Part shown: one piece after another, positions 40,514-50,390 of the stretch | How positions within the stretch are numbered: position 1 is the stretch's first letter | Layout of the letters: each line of letters starts with the position of its first letter | NCBI GenBank assembly: GCA_003209195.1 | Contig: QCSF01000001.1 | Location: 62,001 to 126,000 of the forward strand | Length of the DNA stretch: 64,000 bases | Direction of reading: 5' to 3' | Origin: Pelagibacteraceae bacterium AG-470-E16 | GTDB lineage: Bacteria; Pseudomonadota; Alphaproteobacteria; Pelagibacterales; Pelagibacteraceae | Translations under genes and position numbers: made by a program | The notes under the pieces: generated by a model | The model's database searches: none | What the model was told of the DNA's origin: nothing | What the model saw: the letters and a program-made list of their open reading frames with translations, nothing else

Positions 40514-42985
40514 ATGCCACTAGAAAAATTTTCTAAAATTTTAGCAATACTTGGTCCTACAAATACTGGTAAAACTTTCTTGGCTATAGAAAGAATGCTT
40601 GAATTCGAAAATGGAGCTATCGGTTTCCCTCTTAGACTGTTAGCAAGAGAGGTTTACGATAAAGTAGTAAAAAAAATTGGCGTATCACGTGTTGCTTTAG
40701 TTACCGGGGAAGAAAAAATAATTCCCGCAAAAGCAGATTACTATCTTTGCACTGTAGAGTCGATGCCTCAGGATATCAATTTTGAATTTATCGCAATTGA
40801 TGAAATTCAAATGTGCGCTGATCCAGAGAGAGGACATATCTTTACGGATCGTCTTCTTAATCTCAGGGGTGATAAGTTAACAATGTTTTTGGGTTCAGAT
40901 ACCATAAAAAAATTAATAACAAAATTAGCACCCGAAACAGAATTTGTTTATAGAGAAAGATTATCACAATTAACATATTCAGGTTATAAAAAAATTTCCA
41001 GAATTAAGCCTCGTAGTGCAATAATTTCTTTTTCTGTAGATGATGTATATGCACTTGCAGAATTTGTTAGAAGACAGAAAGGTGGTGCTGCTGTTGTGAT
41101 GGGCTCTCTAAGTCCAAAAACTAGAAATTCACAGGTAGAACTTTATCAATCTGGTGATGTAGATTTTTTAATTGCCACTGATGCAATTGGTATGGGTATA
41201 AATATGGATATAGATAATGTCTATTTTAGTGGCTTGAAAAAATATGATGGAAAAAAAATCCGAAGTTTAAGAGATAGTGAAATTGGACAAATTAGTGGTA
41301 GAGCAGGTCGGTATATGAATGATGGATCATTTGGTACAACAGGAGAGTGTGAAAAACTTACAGATGAACAGATAGATAAAATTGAAAATCATCAATTTGA
41401 TGATGTGCAAAATATTTTTTGGAGAAATTCTAAATTAGATTTTTCCTCATTTTCAAGTCTAATTAATAGTTTAAATTTTAAATCAGAAAATAAAAATCTA
41501 TTAAGAAATAAAGATCTTATTGACGAATGTACATTAAGATATTTAATTTCAGAAAAATCTAAATTAATTTTGAAACACAGTAGTCATTATGTAAGATTAC
41601 TATGGGAATGTTGTCAAATTCCGGATTTTACAAAAAGTTCGTACAATGAACATACAGATATAATTTGTAAAGTATTTACATTTCTTTCTTCTAACAAAGG
41701 TAAAATTACTAATGATTGGATGAAACAACAACTTAGTACTTTAAATAATTTTGAAGGAAACATTGATAGTTTAGCAAATAGAATATCTTATGTAAGAACT
41801 TGGTCTTATGTTTCAAATAAAAGTAACTGGGTTGAAAATGCTGATTATTGGATTGCAAAAACTAAGGATATAGAAGATAGATTATCTGAAAAACTTCATG
41901 AGGAATTATCAAAAAGCTTTGTTGATAAGAGAATTAGTGTGCTATCACGAGGTTTAAAACAAGACATACAATTAGATACAAAAATTATAGATGAAAATAA
42001 AATTTACATAAATGAACACTTTATCGGTAAGATTAATGGACTAAAAATTGAATTAGATTATTCAAAATCCAATTTAAATACTGATATTAAATCATTAAAA
42101 AAAGCAGCAAGATCAGGGGCACAGGAAGAGTTAAAAAAGCGTATAAATTATATCATTAAAAATATTGATAATTTGCAATTAAGAGAAGATTGTAAAATTT
42201 ATTTGGATGATAAAAAAATTGCTGAACTTAAACCTGGAAAAAATTATCTTAATCCAATTATAAAACTTATTATAGATGATACATTAGACGAGAATGAATT
42301 TGATGTTTTAAAAATTAACATAGAAAGCTGGATAGAAACAATCAAACAAAAAAATCTTAGAGATCTTTTATCTATCGAAAAAGTAAGTTTGAAAAACTCT
42401 TTTTCAAGAGGTCTTAGTTACCAACTATTTGAAAACAACGGAGTACTAAAAAGAGATTTTGCAAAAGAAATTATAAAAAATGTCACAAAAGATGAGAGAT
42501 ATGAGCTTAGAAAAAAAGGTATAAAAATTGGAAAATATCATATTTACCAGCCTAGAATGATTAGACCTAATGCTGTAAAGTTAAAAACAATTTTATGGAA
42601 ATGTTTCAACAACGTGACAGATATAAGTTACCCAAAATTTGGCTTAAATTTTATGAGTAATTTTAAAAATAAAAATCAAAAATTTTTGAGGATATGCGGC
42701 TTTGAAACTTTTGGTAAATTTATTATAAGAGTAGATATATTAGAAAGGCTTTTTTTAGAGATCCTATCAAGATCAACAAATTATAAGTTTAAATTAGATG
42801 CTAAAGTAATTAATTTACTAGGATGTAATAAAGATGATTTTATAAAATTTATACAGTTATTAGAATATAAACCAATTAAAATTAATGACAATTATGAATT
42901 TAAATTTGTTCCAAAAAGAGTAAAAGGAATTAAAAAGAAAAAGATTGATAATCCATTTTCAATTTTAGAAAACTTGAAAGTATAA
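40514..42985 (+). CDS. SUV3-like ATP-dependent RNA helicase
   Basis: LGPTNTGKTFLAIERML, FIAIDEIQMCADPERGHIFTDRLL, ATDAIGMGINMDIDNVYF, QISGRAGRY. Confidence 0.93.
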   Translation: MPLEKFSKILAILGPTNTGKTFLAIERMLEFENGAIGFPLRLLAREVYDKVVKKIGVSRVALVTGEEKIIPAKADYYLCTVESMPQDINFEFIAIDEIQMCADPERGHIFTDRLLNLRGDKLTMFLGSDTIKKLITKLAPETEFVYRERLSQLTYSGYKKISRIKPRSAIISFSVDDVYALAEFVRRQKGGAAVVMGSLSPKTRNSQVELYQSGDVDFLIATDAIGMGINMDIDNVYFSGLKKYDGKKIRSLRDSEIGQISGRAGRYMNDGSFGTTGECEKLTDEQIDKIENHQFDDVQNIFWRNSKLDFSSFSSLINSLNFKSENKNLLRNKDLIDECTLRYLISEKSKLILKHSSHYVRLLWECCQIPDFTKSSYNEHTDIICKVFTFLSSNKGKITNDWMKQQLSTLNNFEGNIDSLANRISYVRTWSYVSNKSNWVENADYWIAKTKDIEDRLSEKLHEELSKSFVDKRISVLSRGLKQDIQLDTKIIDENKIYINEHFIGKINGLKIELDYSKSNLNTDIKSLKKAARSGAQEELKKRINYIIKNIDNLQLREDCKIYLDDKKIAELKPGKNYLNPIIKLIIDDTLDENEFDVLKINIESWIETIKQKNLRDLLSIEKVSLKNSFSRGLSYQLFENNGVLKRDFAKEIIKNVTKDERYELRKKGIKIGKYHIYQPRMIRPNAVKLKTILWKCFNNVTDISYPKFGLNFMSNFKNKNQKFLRICGFETFGKFIIRVDILERLFLEILSRSTNYKFKLDAKVINLLGCNKDDFIKFIQLLEYKPIKINDNYEFKFVPKRVKGIKKKKIDNPFSILENLKV

Positions 42986-42988
42986 TTT

Positions 42989-43414
42989 ATGTTTTGGGGA
43001 AGCAAAAAAAAAGAAAATATTGAATTTAGTAATATTGAAATCGCTGTCTGCACACTTTTAATACATGCGGCTAGAACAGACGATTCTTATAGTCTAAAGG
43101 AAAAAGAATTAATTAAAACAAGTCTTAATAAATTAGGAATAGAAAATTTAGATTATATAAATAGACTTATTAAGTATTGTGAGATTAAGGAAACCGATTC
43201 AGTTGAGATTTATAATTTTACAAAGGAAATTAAAAAATTTAAATATGAATATCGATTAGAAATTGTTGAAATGATGTTGAAAATAATATATTCCGACAAA
43301 AAACTTTGTTACTTAGAAGATCGCTTAATAAGAAAGATTGCGGGATTAATTTATATTGAAAATAAAGATTTAGGAAATTTAAAAAGATCAGTTAAAAATG
43401 ACATATATAGTTAA
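42989..43414 (+). CDS. TerB-like protein
   Basis: [29 protein letters not shown]... helical; second acidic metal-like motif '[20 protein letters not shown]'. Confidence 0.75.
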   Translation: MFWGSKKKENIEFSNIEIAVCTLLIHAARTDDSYSLKEKELIKTSLNKLGIENLDYINRLIKYCEIKETDSVEIYNFTKEIKKFKYEYRLEIVEMMLKIIYSDKKLCYLEDRLIRKIAGLIYIENKDLGNLKRSVKNDIYS

Positions 43415-43721
43415 TGAGAAATGTATCAAATGTAAATTGACAGATTGTGTTGATGTTTGTCCTGTTGATTGTTTTTATGAGGGAGAGAACATGCTAGTAA
43501 TTAATCCTGATGAGTGCATAGATTGTGGCGTATGTGAGCCTGAATGCCCCATAGATGCTATTGAACCAGATACAAATCCCGATGTAGAAGAGATGCTACT
43601 TGTCAATAAAGAATACTCTTCAAAATGGCCAAATATTTCAAGCAAGAAAGAACCTTTAGCGGATTGGGAGAAATATAAGGATGAAAAGGATAAATTTAAC
43701 AAGTATTTTCAAAATAAATAA
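43398..43721 (+). CDS. fdxA: Ferredoxin (3Fe-4S/4Fe-4S, FdxA type)
   Basis: [55 protein letters not shown]. Confidence 0.97.
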   Translation: MTYIVNEKCIKCKLTDCVDVCPVDCFYEGENMLVINPDECIDCGVCEPECPIDAIEPDTNPDVEEMLLVNKEYSSKWPNISSKKEPLADWEKYKDEKDKFNKYFQNK

Positions 43722-43783
43722 TTTTTTAATACTTATTGATTAGCATTGAAAAGAGCTTATTAATAATATAATCCACTGCTCCT

Positions 43784-44542
43784 ATGCCAAAGAAGACAAA
43801 GTCAAAAAATAAAATAAAAGATAAAAAAAAAGCTTCGAAAAAAGCTTCGAAAAAAACCTTTAAGAAAATAGTAAAAAAATCTTCAAAAAGTAAAATTAGG
43901 AAAGTAAAACCTAAAGAAAAAAATGTAAAAAAAAAAATCAAAGACAAGACTTCGTCTCAACAAAATTACATTAAGCAACAACAAAATGATGTTATTGAGA
44001 TAAAAAAAATTAAAAAGCAAGAAAGTGAAAAACGAGTATATAAAGTAAAAGATTATGTAATCTACCCGAAACATGGTATAGGACAGATAATTTCTATAGA
44101 TAAATTAACAATCGCAGGTATCGAAGCAAGTGTTTACAAAATTGAAATAACTAAGGATAAACTTAATTTAACTATACCAACAAATCAGCAGCAGCATTTG
44201 AGGCCTTTGTCTAGCTTAAACCAAGTAAACAAATCACTATCGATATTAAAAGGTAAAGCTAAAATAAAAAGAACCATGTGGAGTAGAAGGGCTGCTGAAT
44301 ATGAACAAAAAATTAATTCTGGAGATATATATCAAATATCTGAAGTAGTTAGAGATTTAAACAAAAACACTGATATGCCAATCGATCAATCATACAGTGA
44401 GAGACAATTGTTCGAAAAAGCTTACGATAGATTATTAGGTGAAGTATCGATAGTACTTAATATTTCAGAGGATGAAGGTAAGATTAGAATGAATAAATCT
44501 TTAGGAAAAAAAGTAGAAGAAAACACGCAAAATATTTCATAA
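43784..44542 (+). CDS. CarD-family transcriptional regulator with Lys-rich N-terminal extension
   Basis: KVKDYVIYPKHGIGQIISIDKLTIAG...TIPTNQQQHLRPLSS...MWSRRAAEYEQKINSGDIYQISEVVRDL. Confidence 0.93.
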   Translation: MPKKTKSKNKIKDKKKASKKASKKTFKKIVKKSSKSKIRKVKPKEKNVKKKIKDKTSSQQNYIKQQQNDVIEIKKIKKQESEKRVYKVKDYVIYPKHGIGQIISIDKLTIAGIEASVYKIEITKDKLNLTIPTNQQQHLRPLSSLNQVNKSLSILKGKAKIKRTMWSRRAAEYEQKINSGDIYQISEVVRDLNKNTDMPIDQSYSERQLFEKAYDRLLGEVSIVLNISEDEGKIRMNKSLGKKVEENTQNIS

Positions 44543-44543
44543 A

Positions 44544-44579
44544 AAAAAACGCCCTTCTAAACTAGAAGAGCGTTTTTTT
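44544..44579. terminator. Rho-independent terminator (possibly bidirectional) between CarD gene and convergent mini-ORF
   Basis: AAAAAAACGCCCTTCTAaactaGAAGAGCGTTTTTTT inverted repeat with A- and T-tracts. Confidence 0.85.
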
Positions 44580-44602
44580 CTGAAAAAAAAATTGAAAATT
44601 AT

Positions 44603-44692
44603 TTATCTTTTCTTTTTCTTTTTCTTAGCTTTCTTTTTAGTCTTTTTTTTAGCTTTTTTAGCTTTTTTAGCTTTTTTTCTTCTTTTAGCCAT
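44603..44692 (-). CDS. 29-aa Lys/Ala-rich histone H1-like mini-protein
   Basis: Manual translation MAKRRKKAKKAKKAKKKTKKKAKKKKKKR-type ORF starting ATG GCT AAA AGA AGA; upstream AGGGAGG SD-like sequence (minus strand). Confidence 0.6.
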   Translation of the reverse strand: MAKRRKKAKKAKKAKKKTKKKAKKKKKKR

Positions 44693-44888
44693 CTCCGTTC
44701 CTCCCTTTAAAGTTTGGAGCATCACATAAAAAATTACGTGATTCGTTCTTAAATTACTTAGAAACTAATTCGTTATTAATGTCAAACGTTTAAAATTTAC
44801 AAAATTTTTTTTAAAAAAATTTCAATTTAAAGTTTAAATATTTATAAAAATTTTTCATAAAAAAAGATAACATTTTCAATGTTTTTTA

Positions 44889-46580
44889 TTAATTTCTATA
44901 AAATTTTTCTATTATATTTTTATATTTTATTTTAATCTTATGTCTTCTAATTTTCATTGTAGGTGTTAATAATTCATTTTCTATTGTAAAGTCTTCTTTT
45001 ATAACTTGATATTTTTTAATTTTTTCAACTATTGTTAAATCATTGTTTGTTTGGTCAATTAATTTCTTTATTTTTTGGTTATCTAACTCAATATTTTTTT
45101 TGGTTACTATCAAACAAGATAAATATTTTTCATTATCTCCATGAACATAAGCTTGTTCAATTTCATCATGTAAACAGAGCATGTTTTCTATTTTTGAGGG
45201 AGAAACATTGTCACCTCCAATTGTAACAATAATATCTTTTTTTCTATCTGTTATTTTTAAATAACCGTCTTGATCTATTTCTCCAATATCACCTGTATAT
45301 AACCAATCATTTATTAATACTTTTTCAGTAGCCTCAGCATTTTTCCAATAACCCAGCATGACATTTTCACCTTTTACCAGAATTTCACCATCCTCTGATA
45401 TTTTTACGTCATTACTTGGAAAGATTTTTCCAACAGTCTCTATTTTAATATTTTTTACAGGATTACAAGAAACTACAGGTGACGTTTCTGTTAATCCGTA
45501 TCCCTGCAAGGTTTTTAAGCCCAATGCATTTAGAAATAAACCAACATTTTTATCAAGTGGTCCACCGCCAGATACGAAAGCTTTTAGGTTGCCTCCAAAA
45601 TTATTTACTACTTTTTTTCTCACTAATAAATCTAGTAACTTGTTAATTATTTTTTCTTTATAATTAAGTTCCTTTCCGAGAAAATTTTTTTCTCCTAATT
45701 CTAATGTTTTATAAAATAAGGTTTTTTTAAATTTTGATGATTTTTTTACGGATACTAACATCTTATTATATAAATTGTTATAAAATCTTGGTACTGCTGT
45801 CATGACATGGGGTTTGATAATTTTTATATTCTCAAGCAATTTTTCAATAATAGGTGAATAAAACACTTTAGCTCCAAGAGAAATCTGAACAAACTGCACT
45901 GTATGCTCATACGAGTGAGATAATGGTAGCCATGTTATAAACCTTGGATTTTTGACCTTTAACTCTTTTACTAAATTTTTTGCATCCTCACAATTAGCTA
46001 GAATACCTCCATGACTTAAAACCACTCCTTTAGGATGTCCTTGTGTACCCGAAGTATAGATTATACATGCAGGATCCTTTCTTGTGACAATGCATGCATC
46101 TTCATCTGTACTATTGCATTCAATTTTTTCAAAATTCTGTATATTTTGAATTTCATCAAAGCTGATAATAAAACTAAATTTATAATTTATCTTACGTGAC
46201 GCGTTTAAAATTATTTTTAAAAGTTTATCATTTGAGACAATTAATCCAATAGGCTCACAATCTTGCAATATGAATTCAAAATCCTTCTCAGTATAAGTAG
46301 TGTAATTTGGTACTGTTATCGCGCCATTTGCTAAAATAGCCAAATCACTGATCATCCACTCTGGCCTTCCTTCTGAAACAAGCATAACACGATCTCCTTG
46401 TTTTACTTTGTTTTTTCGAAGATATTTTGAAAAATTTTTTATTTTTTTATTGACTTCCAACCATGTTAAAGTGTCAATGCTTTTATCGCTATTGACTGAA
46501 TGTAAAAAATCATTTTTAAGATTTTTAGCACTTTGCTCTTGAAATAGTTCAAATAAATTATTTAATTTTTTAATTTTCAT
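44889..46580 (-). CDS. AMP-dependent synthetase/long-chain acyl-CoA ligase
   Basis: ACIIYTSGTQGHPKGVVLSHGG, GYGLTETSPVVSCNP, YTGDIGEIDQDGYLKITDRKKDIIV. Confidence 0.92.
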   Translation of the reverse strand: MKIKKLNNLFELFQEQSAKNLKNDFLHSVNSDKSIDTLTWLEVNKKIKNFSKYLRKNKVKQGDRVMLVSEGRPEWMISDLAILANGAITVPNYTTYTEKDFEFILQDCEPIGLIVSNDKLLKIILNASRKINYKFSFIISFDEIQNIQNFEKIECNSTDEDACIVTRKDPACIIYTSGTQGHPKGVVLSHGGILANCEDAKNLVKELKVKNPRFITWLPLSHSYEHTVQFVQISLGAKVFYSPIIEKLLENIKIIKPHVMTAVPRFYNNLYNKMLVSVKKSSKFKKTLFYKTLELGEKNFLGKELNYKEKIINKLLDLLVRKKVVNNFGGNLKAFVSGGGPLDKNVGLFLNALGLKTLQGYGLTETSPVVSCNPVKNIKIETVGKIFPSNDVKISEDGEILVKGENVMLGYWKNAEATEKVLINDWLYTGDIGEIDQDGYLKITDRKKDIIVTIGGDNVSPSKIENMLCLHDEIEQAYVHGDNEKYLSCLIVTKKNIELDNQKIKKLIDQTNNDLTIVEKIKKYQVIKEDFTIENELLTPTMKIRRHKIKIKYKNIIEKFYRN

Positions 46581-46582
46581 AT

Positions 46583-46665
46583 TGGTGGGCGAAAAGGGAG
46601 TCGAACCCTTATGGTTTCCCGGCGGATTTTGAGTCCGCTGCGTCTACCAATTCCGCCATTCGCCC
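46583..46665 (-). tRNA. tRNA-Leu (anticodon CAA), CCA encoded
   Basis: Minus strand GGGCGAATGGCGGAATTGGTAGACGCAGCGGACTCAAAATCCGCCGGGAAACCATAAGGGTTCGACTCCCTTTTCGCCCACCA; anticodon loop CTCAAAA. Confidence 0.96.
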
Positions 46666-46731
46666 CCCCTTTTAATAAGTATTTTATTGTTTATACAATT
46701 TAACAAATATCTATTATATTTTAAAATTAAT

Positions 46732-47349
46732 ATGTTTAAAGATTTGTTTAAAAAAACTGTTAGTTTAGCAGCCCATAAAAGTGCTCGGTTTTTCCTATCT
46801 TTTGTCTGTATTATAGAGAGTATTTTTTTTCCTATTCCACCAGACGTTATGATAATACCAATGACTTTAGCCCAAAAAAAGCAGTGGCTTCAGATAGCTA
46901 CAATCGCGACAACATCATCAGTAATAGGTGGTATTATAGGATATGCAATTGGTTATTTTTTTTATAAAGAAATAGGAATCCATATATTTGAATTTTATGG
47001 TTTTGAGGGTTTTAAAAGTTTTAAGGACCAAATACAAATTGGAAAAGGATTTTGGGCCTGGATTCTATTATTAGCGATCGCTGGCTTTACACCAGTCCCC
47101 TTTAAGTTATTAACTATTTCAAGTGGTCTAATTCAATTTAATTTTTTTGTTTTTATAATAGTTGCTACTTTGACACGTGGTTTAAGGTTTTTTATTCTAG
47201 CTGGTTTATTGAGTTTTTTTGGTCATAAAATCTTACCATATATAGAAAAATTTTCCGGTAAAATAATCATAATCATTTCTGGATTATTGATTTTAGGTTT
47301 TTATATTGCTTATTTAATATACAATAATTATGAAGTATTTATAAATTGA
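46732..47349 (+). CDS. DedA-family membrane protein
   Basis: SIFFPIPPDVMIIPMTLAQKKQWLQIATIATTSSVIGGIIGYAIGYFF; internal ATG chosen. Confidence 0.85.
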   Translation: MFKDLFKKTVSLAAHKSARFFLSFVCIIESIFFPIPPDVMIIPMTLAQKKQWLQIATIATTSSVIGGIIGYAIGYFFYKEIGIHIFEFYGFEGFKSFKDQIQIGKGFWAWILLLAIAGFTPVPFKLLTISSGLIQFNFFVFIIVATLTRGLRFFILAGLLSFFGHKILPYIEKFSGKIIIIISGLLILGFYIAYLIYNNYEVFIN

Positions 47350-47819
47350 TGTTAAAAACAGATCATTTAATTAAACTATTACTTTTGTCTAATGGTATAA
47401 TACTTTTAACAGTTTATTATATCGAATATATTATGGGTATTTATGCATGTAATCTTTGTAAATTTCAAAGAATACCATTTTTTGTAAATATAGTAATTTT
47501 AACAGTTTTAACTTTTAATAAAACTAAGTTCATTAAACTAATTTATGTTTTAATTTTATCTATAATTGTAAATATTTGTATTTCATTTTATCACGTCGGC
47601 ATTGAGCAAAGCTTTTTTACTAGTACCAAAACTTGTAAAGAAAGTCAGACGCCAAGTAACAAAGAAGATTTGTTGAAACAACTCAAAAAAAAGGGTGTTT
47701 CTGATTGCTCTAAAGTAGAATTTACTTTATTTGGTCTATCGTTATCTACACTTAATTTTGTTACAAATATTGTATTTTTGGGAATTTGTGTTCAAATACT
47801 TAGATATGAAAAAAAATAA
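47346..47819 (+). CDS. Disulfide bond formation protein DsbB-like
   Basis: YIMGIYACNLCKFQRIPFFVNI; FYHVGIEQSFF...TC; four TMs. Confidence 0.85.
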   Translation: MMLKTDHLIKLLLLSNGIILLTVYYIEYIMGIYACNLCKFQRIPFFVNIVILTVLTFNKTKFIKLIYVLILSIIVNICISFYHVGIEQSFFTSTKTCKESQTPSNKEDLLKQLKKKGVSDCSKVEFTLFGLSLSTLNFVTNIVFLGICVQILRYEKK

Positions 47820-48342
47820 AAAAATTGCTGAAATTATTAGAGTAGATCATGCTGGTGAGCGTGGCGCAGTAAATATTTATGATGGGCAACTATTAGCTCT
47901 ACAATTTCTAAAATCTGATCCAGATATGGAGAAAAAAATTGCTGAAATGAAAGAGCATGAAAAAGAACACTTAAAATATTTTGAACAACAACTAGCTGAA
48001 AGAAAAGTAAGACCAACGCTTCTGCTACCGCTCTGGGATTTGCTTGGTGTTAGTTTAGGTTTTGTAACAGGCCTGATGGGGAAAAAAGCTACAATGCTTT
48101 GTACTGCTTCAGTTGAAGAACTGATTGACCAACATTATAAATCGCAAATCGATTATCTTGAAAAAGAAGAAGTTGAAGAAAGTGAATTATTAACTAAAAT
48201 TAAAAAATTTAGACAAGACGAATTAGATCACAGAGATTTGGCATATGAAGAAGGTGCATCAAAGGAAGGGCCATTTGCTTTTTTAGACATCGCTATTAAA
48301 ACTGGATCAAGAATTGCTATTGAGGTTGCAAAAAAAATATAA
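47806..48342 (+). CDS. coq7: Demethoxyubiquinone hydroxylase (Coq7)
   Basis: IIRVDHAGERGAVNIYDGQLLAL...KEHLKYFEQQL...ASVEELIDQHYKSQI...RQDELDHRDLA. Confidence 0.95.
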   Translation: MKKNKKIAEIIRVDHAGERGAVNIYDGQLLALQFLKSDPDMEKKIAEMKEHEKEHLKYFEQQLAERKVRPTLLLPLWDLLGVSLGFVTGLMGKKATMLCTASVEELIDQHYKSQIDYLEKEEVEESELLTKIKKFRQDELDHRDLAYEEGASKEGPFAFLDIAIKTGSRIAIEVAKKI

Positions 48343-48912
48343 TTATGGATCAAGTTTAACGTCCCAATAAAGATAATCTAACCAGCTTTGATGAAGGAAA
48401 TTTGGTGGGAAGTTTCTTCCATTGCGATGTAATTGTTCCTCAGTTGGCCTGTAAGGCTTTATCGAAGGAATCATACCGCACAATTTTGGCATTTTACCAC
48501 CTTTCTTAACATTACATGGCGAACATGCTGTGGCAACGTTTTCCCACGTCGTTTGGCCTCCTTGTGACTTTGGTATCACATGATCAAAGGTTAAATTTTT
48601 CTTTTTACCACAATATAAACACGTAAATTTATCCCTCAAAAAAACATTGAATCTTGTAAAGTTTGGATATTGAGATGGTTTTATAAAATTTTTTAAAGAA
48701 ATGACACTAGGTAATTTCATTGAAAAAGATGGGCTTCGAATTTCCCTGTCGTATTCAGAAACAATATTTACCCTGTCTAAAAAAACATCCCTTACAGCAT
48801 CTTGCCAACTCCAAAGTGACAAAGGATAATAGCTTAATGGTCTGTAATCTGCGTTTAAAACAAGTGCTGGACACTTTTCCAGTGGCAAATTATTTGTGTC
48901 TGAGGCAATCAT
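48343..48912 (-). CDS. HNH endonuclease
   Basis: PALVLNADYRPLSYYPLSLWSWQDAVRDVFLDRV, FTCLYCGKKKNLTFDHVIPKSQGGQTTWENVATACSPCNVKK. Confidence 0.93.
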   Translation of the reverse strand: MIASDTNNLPLEKCPALVLNADYRPLSYYPLSLWSWQDAVRDVFLDRVNIVSEYDREIRSPSFSMKLPSVISLKNFIKPSQYPNFTRFNVFLRDKFTCLYCGKKKNLTFDHVIPKSQGGQTTWENVATACSPCNVKKGGKMPKLCGMIPSIKPYRPTEEQLHRNGRNFPPNFLHQSWLDYLYWDVKLDP

Positions 48913-48956
48913 GATTAAAAATTATATAAATTTATTAATATGCGCAAGATAAACTT

Positions 48957-49601
48957 TCAGGATGATATACTTTTTATAAATTTTAAACCCTCGCTTAAAC
49001 CATCGGGTGATATTGTGTGGCCTAAGTTTTCATAAACACAGCAATCAACATTAAATTTTTTATTTTTAAGAAAATCTAATGACTCATACATTTGCTCTAC
49101 TGGGACAATTTCATCCATATTGCCATGCAAAAACTTCATTTTTGGTTTAGATATCATTTCTTTTTCTAAGAACTTATAATCAAAAATTTTACCAGAGTAG
49201 CCAAGTACGCCTGCGATTTTATTTTTTTGTCTGACAGCGTATTGAATACTCATCATAGTTCCTTGCGAGAAACCGACTAAAATTAAATTTTTATGTTGTA
49301 AATTCAAATGTTTAAGTTTTTGTTCAATTGTATCTTCTAATTTTTTAAGAGATTCTAATTTTTCATTTAATATTTTATTATTATCTGTTTGCATTAAATC
49401 AAACCATTCAAATCCTGTTTGACTTACTTGGCAAACGTTAGGGGCGTTTGGTAAACAAAATAGAGTATTTGGTAAAAATCTTTTCCAATAGGTGGCAATT
49501 GATAATAAGTCATCAGCATTTGCTCCATAACCATGTAAAATAAAAATTATATTTCTATATCCATTTGTGGAGCTTTCTATTTCTAGATATTTTAGTGACA
49601 T
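48957..49601 (-). CDS. Phospholipase/carboxylesterase (alpha/beta hydrolase)
   Basis: IFILHGYGANADDLL, LVGFSQGTMMSIQYA, FLHGNMDEIVPVEQM. Confidence 0.9.
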   Translation of the reverse strand: MSLKYLEIESSTNGYRNIIFILHGYGANADDLLSIATYWKRFLPNTLFCLPNAPNVCQVSQTGFEWFDLMQTDNNKILNEKLESLKKLEDTIEQKLKHLNLQHKNLILVGFSQGTMMSIQYAVRQKNKIAGVLGYSGKIFDYKFLEKEMISKPKMKFLHGNMDEIVPVEQMYESLDFLKNKKFNVDCCVYENLGHTISPDGLSEGLKFIKSISS

Positions 49602-49642
49602 TTTTATTATCTTTATTACCTTTTTATGTTACAGACAATCAC

Positions 49643-49846
49643 ATGACAGAAAATACTTTAAAATTTTTTGCAATTGTTGCAATGATAGCTGTTTTAGTTG
49701 TACTTATAAGAGGTTTAAAGACTTTTTTTACTGGAGGGAACTTAGATAGCAAAAAAAAAAGTAATAAACTAATGCAGATGAGAATTATGTTACAATTTTG
49801 CGCTATAGTAGTGCTTATGTCTCTAGCGTACATAATGGGTAAATAA
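49643..49846 (+). CDS. HIG1-domain (hypoxia-induced) small membrane protein
   Basis: MTENTLKFFAIVAMIAVLVVLIRGLKTFFTGGNLDSKKKSNKLMQMRIMLQFCAIVVLMSLAYIMGK. Confidence 0.8.
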   Translation: MTENTLKFFAIVAMIAVLVVLIRGLKTFFTGGNLDSKKKSNKLMQMRIMLQFCAIVVLMSLAYIMGK

Positions 49847-50377
49847 TTAAAAAGAATTAATCCATAAAGCAAAACGCTTATCTGTAAAATTAAGATCACC
49901 GATAATTCTAGCGACCTCTTTTCCTTTAGAATTAACTATTAAAGTTATGGGTATCCCTCTTAACGATAATTGTTTTGTTAATTTAAGATTCTCATCAAAG
50001 AAATTTTCAAAATTTGTTACCCTAATTTCTTTGAAAAAAGCATCTATATCCTCATTGTTTTTATTTTCTATATTTACTAGTATTATGTTTAGTTGATCTG
50101 AAGGTACTTGACTCGATAAAATTTTTAGTTTTGGTAATTCTACTCTGCATGGAGCACACCAAGTTGCCCAGAAATTTATCAAAGTTACTTTTGAGCTAAA
50201 ATCACTAAAAATTATCATTTTCTTGTTTCTATTTTTTAGTTTTAAAACAGGTAAGTCTTTTGGTTTTTTATGTATTACTATATTTGTGAAAGTTTTATTG
50301 ATAATAGGTTGTGAATAAGAACTATTAGTATTAAATATAAAAAAAATAGAAATTAATAATAAGATATTACTTTTCAT
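49847..50377 (-). CDS. TlpA-like thioredoxin-fold protein
   Basis: VTLINFWATWCAPCRVELPKLKIL (CXXC), LRGIPITLIVNSKGKEVARI; start MKSNILLLISIFF. Confidence 0.9.
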   Translation of the reverse strand: MKSNILLLISIFFIFNTNSSYSQPIINKTFTNIVIHKKPKDLPVLKLKNRNKKMIIFSDFSSKVTLINFWATWCAPCRVELPKLKILSSQVPSDQLNIILVNIENKNNEDIDAFFKEIRVTNFENFFDENLKLTKQLSLRGIPITLIVNSKGKEVARIIGDLNFTDKRFALWINSF

Positions 50378-50390
50378 GGCTGCATAATAA

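Noticed and set aside
43726-44074. Phe-rich minus-strand ORFs opposite the CarD N-terminus
   Set aside because: Poly-Phe/Leu translation is the mirror of the Lys-rich coding strand.
48343-48912. HNH endonuclease as a possible defence or mobile element component
   Set aside because: Embedded between coq7 and an esterase with no methylase, recombinase or repeats; this HNH type is a common alphaproteobacterial chromosomal gene.
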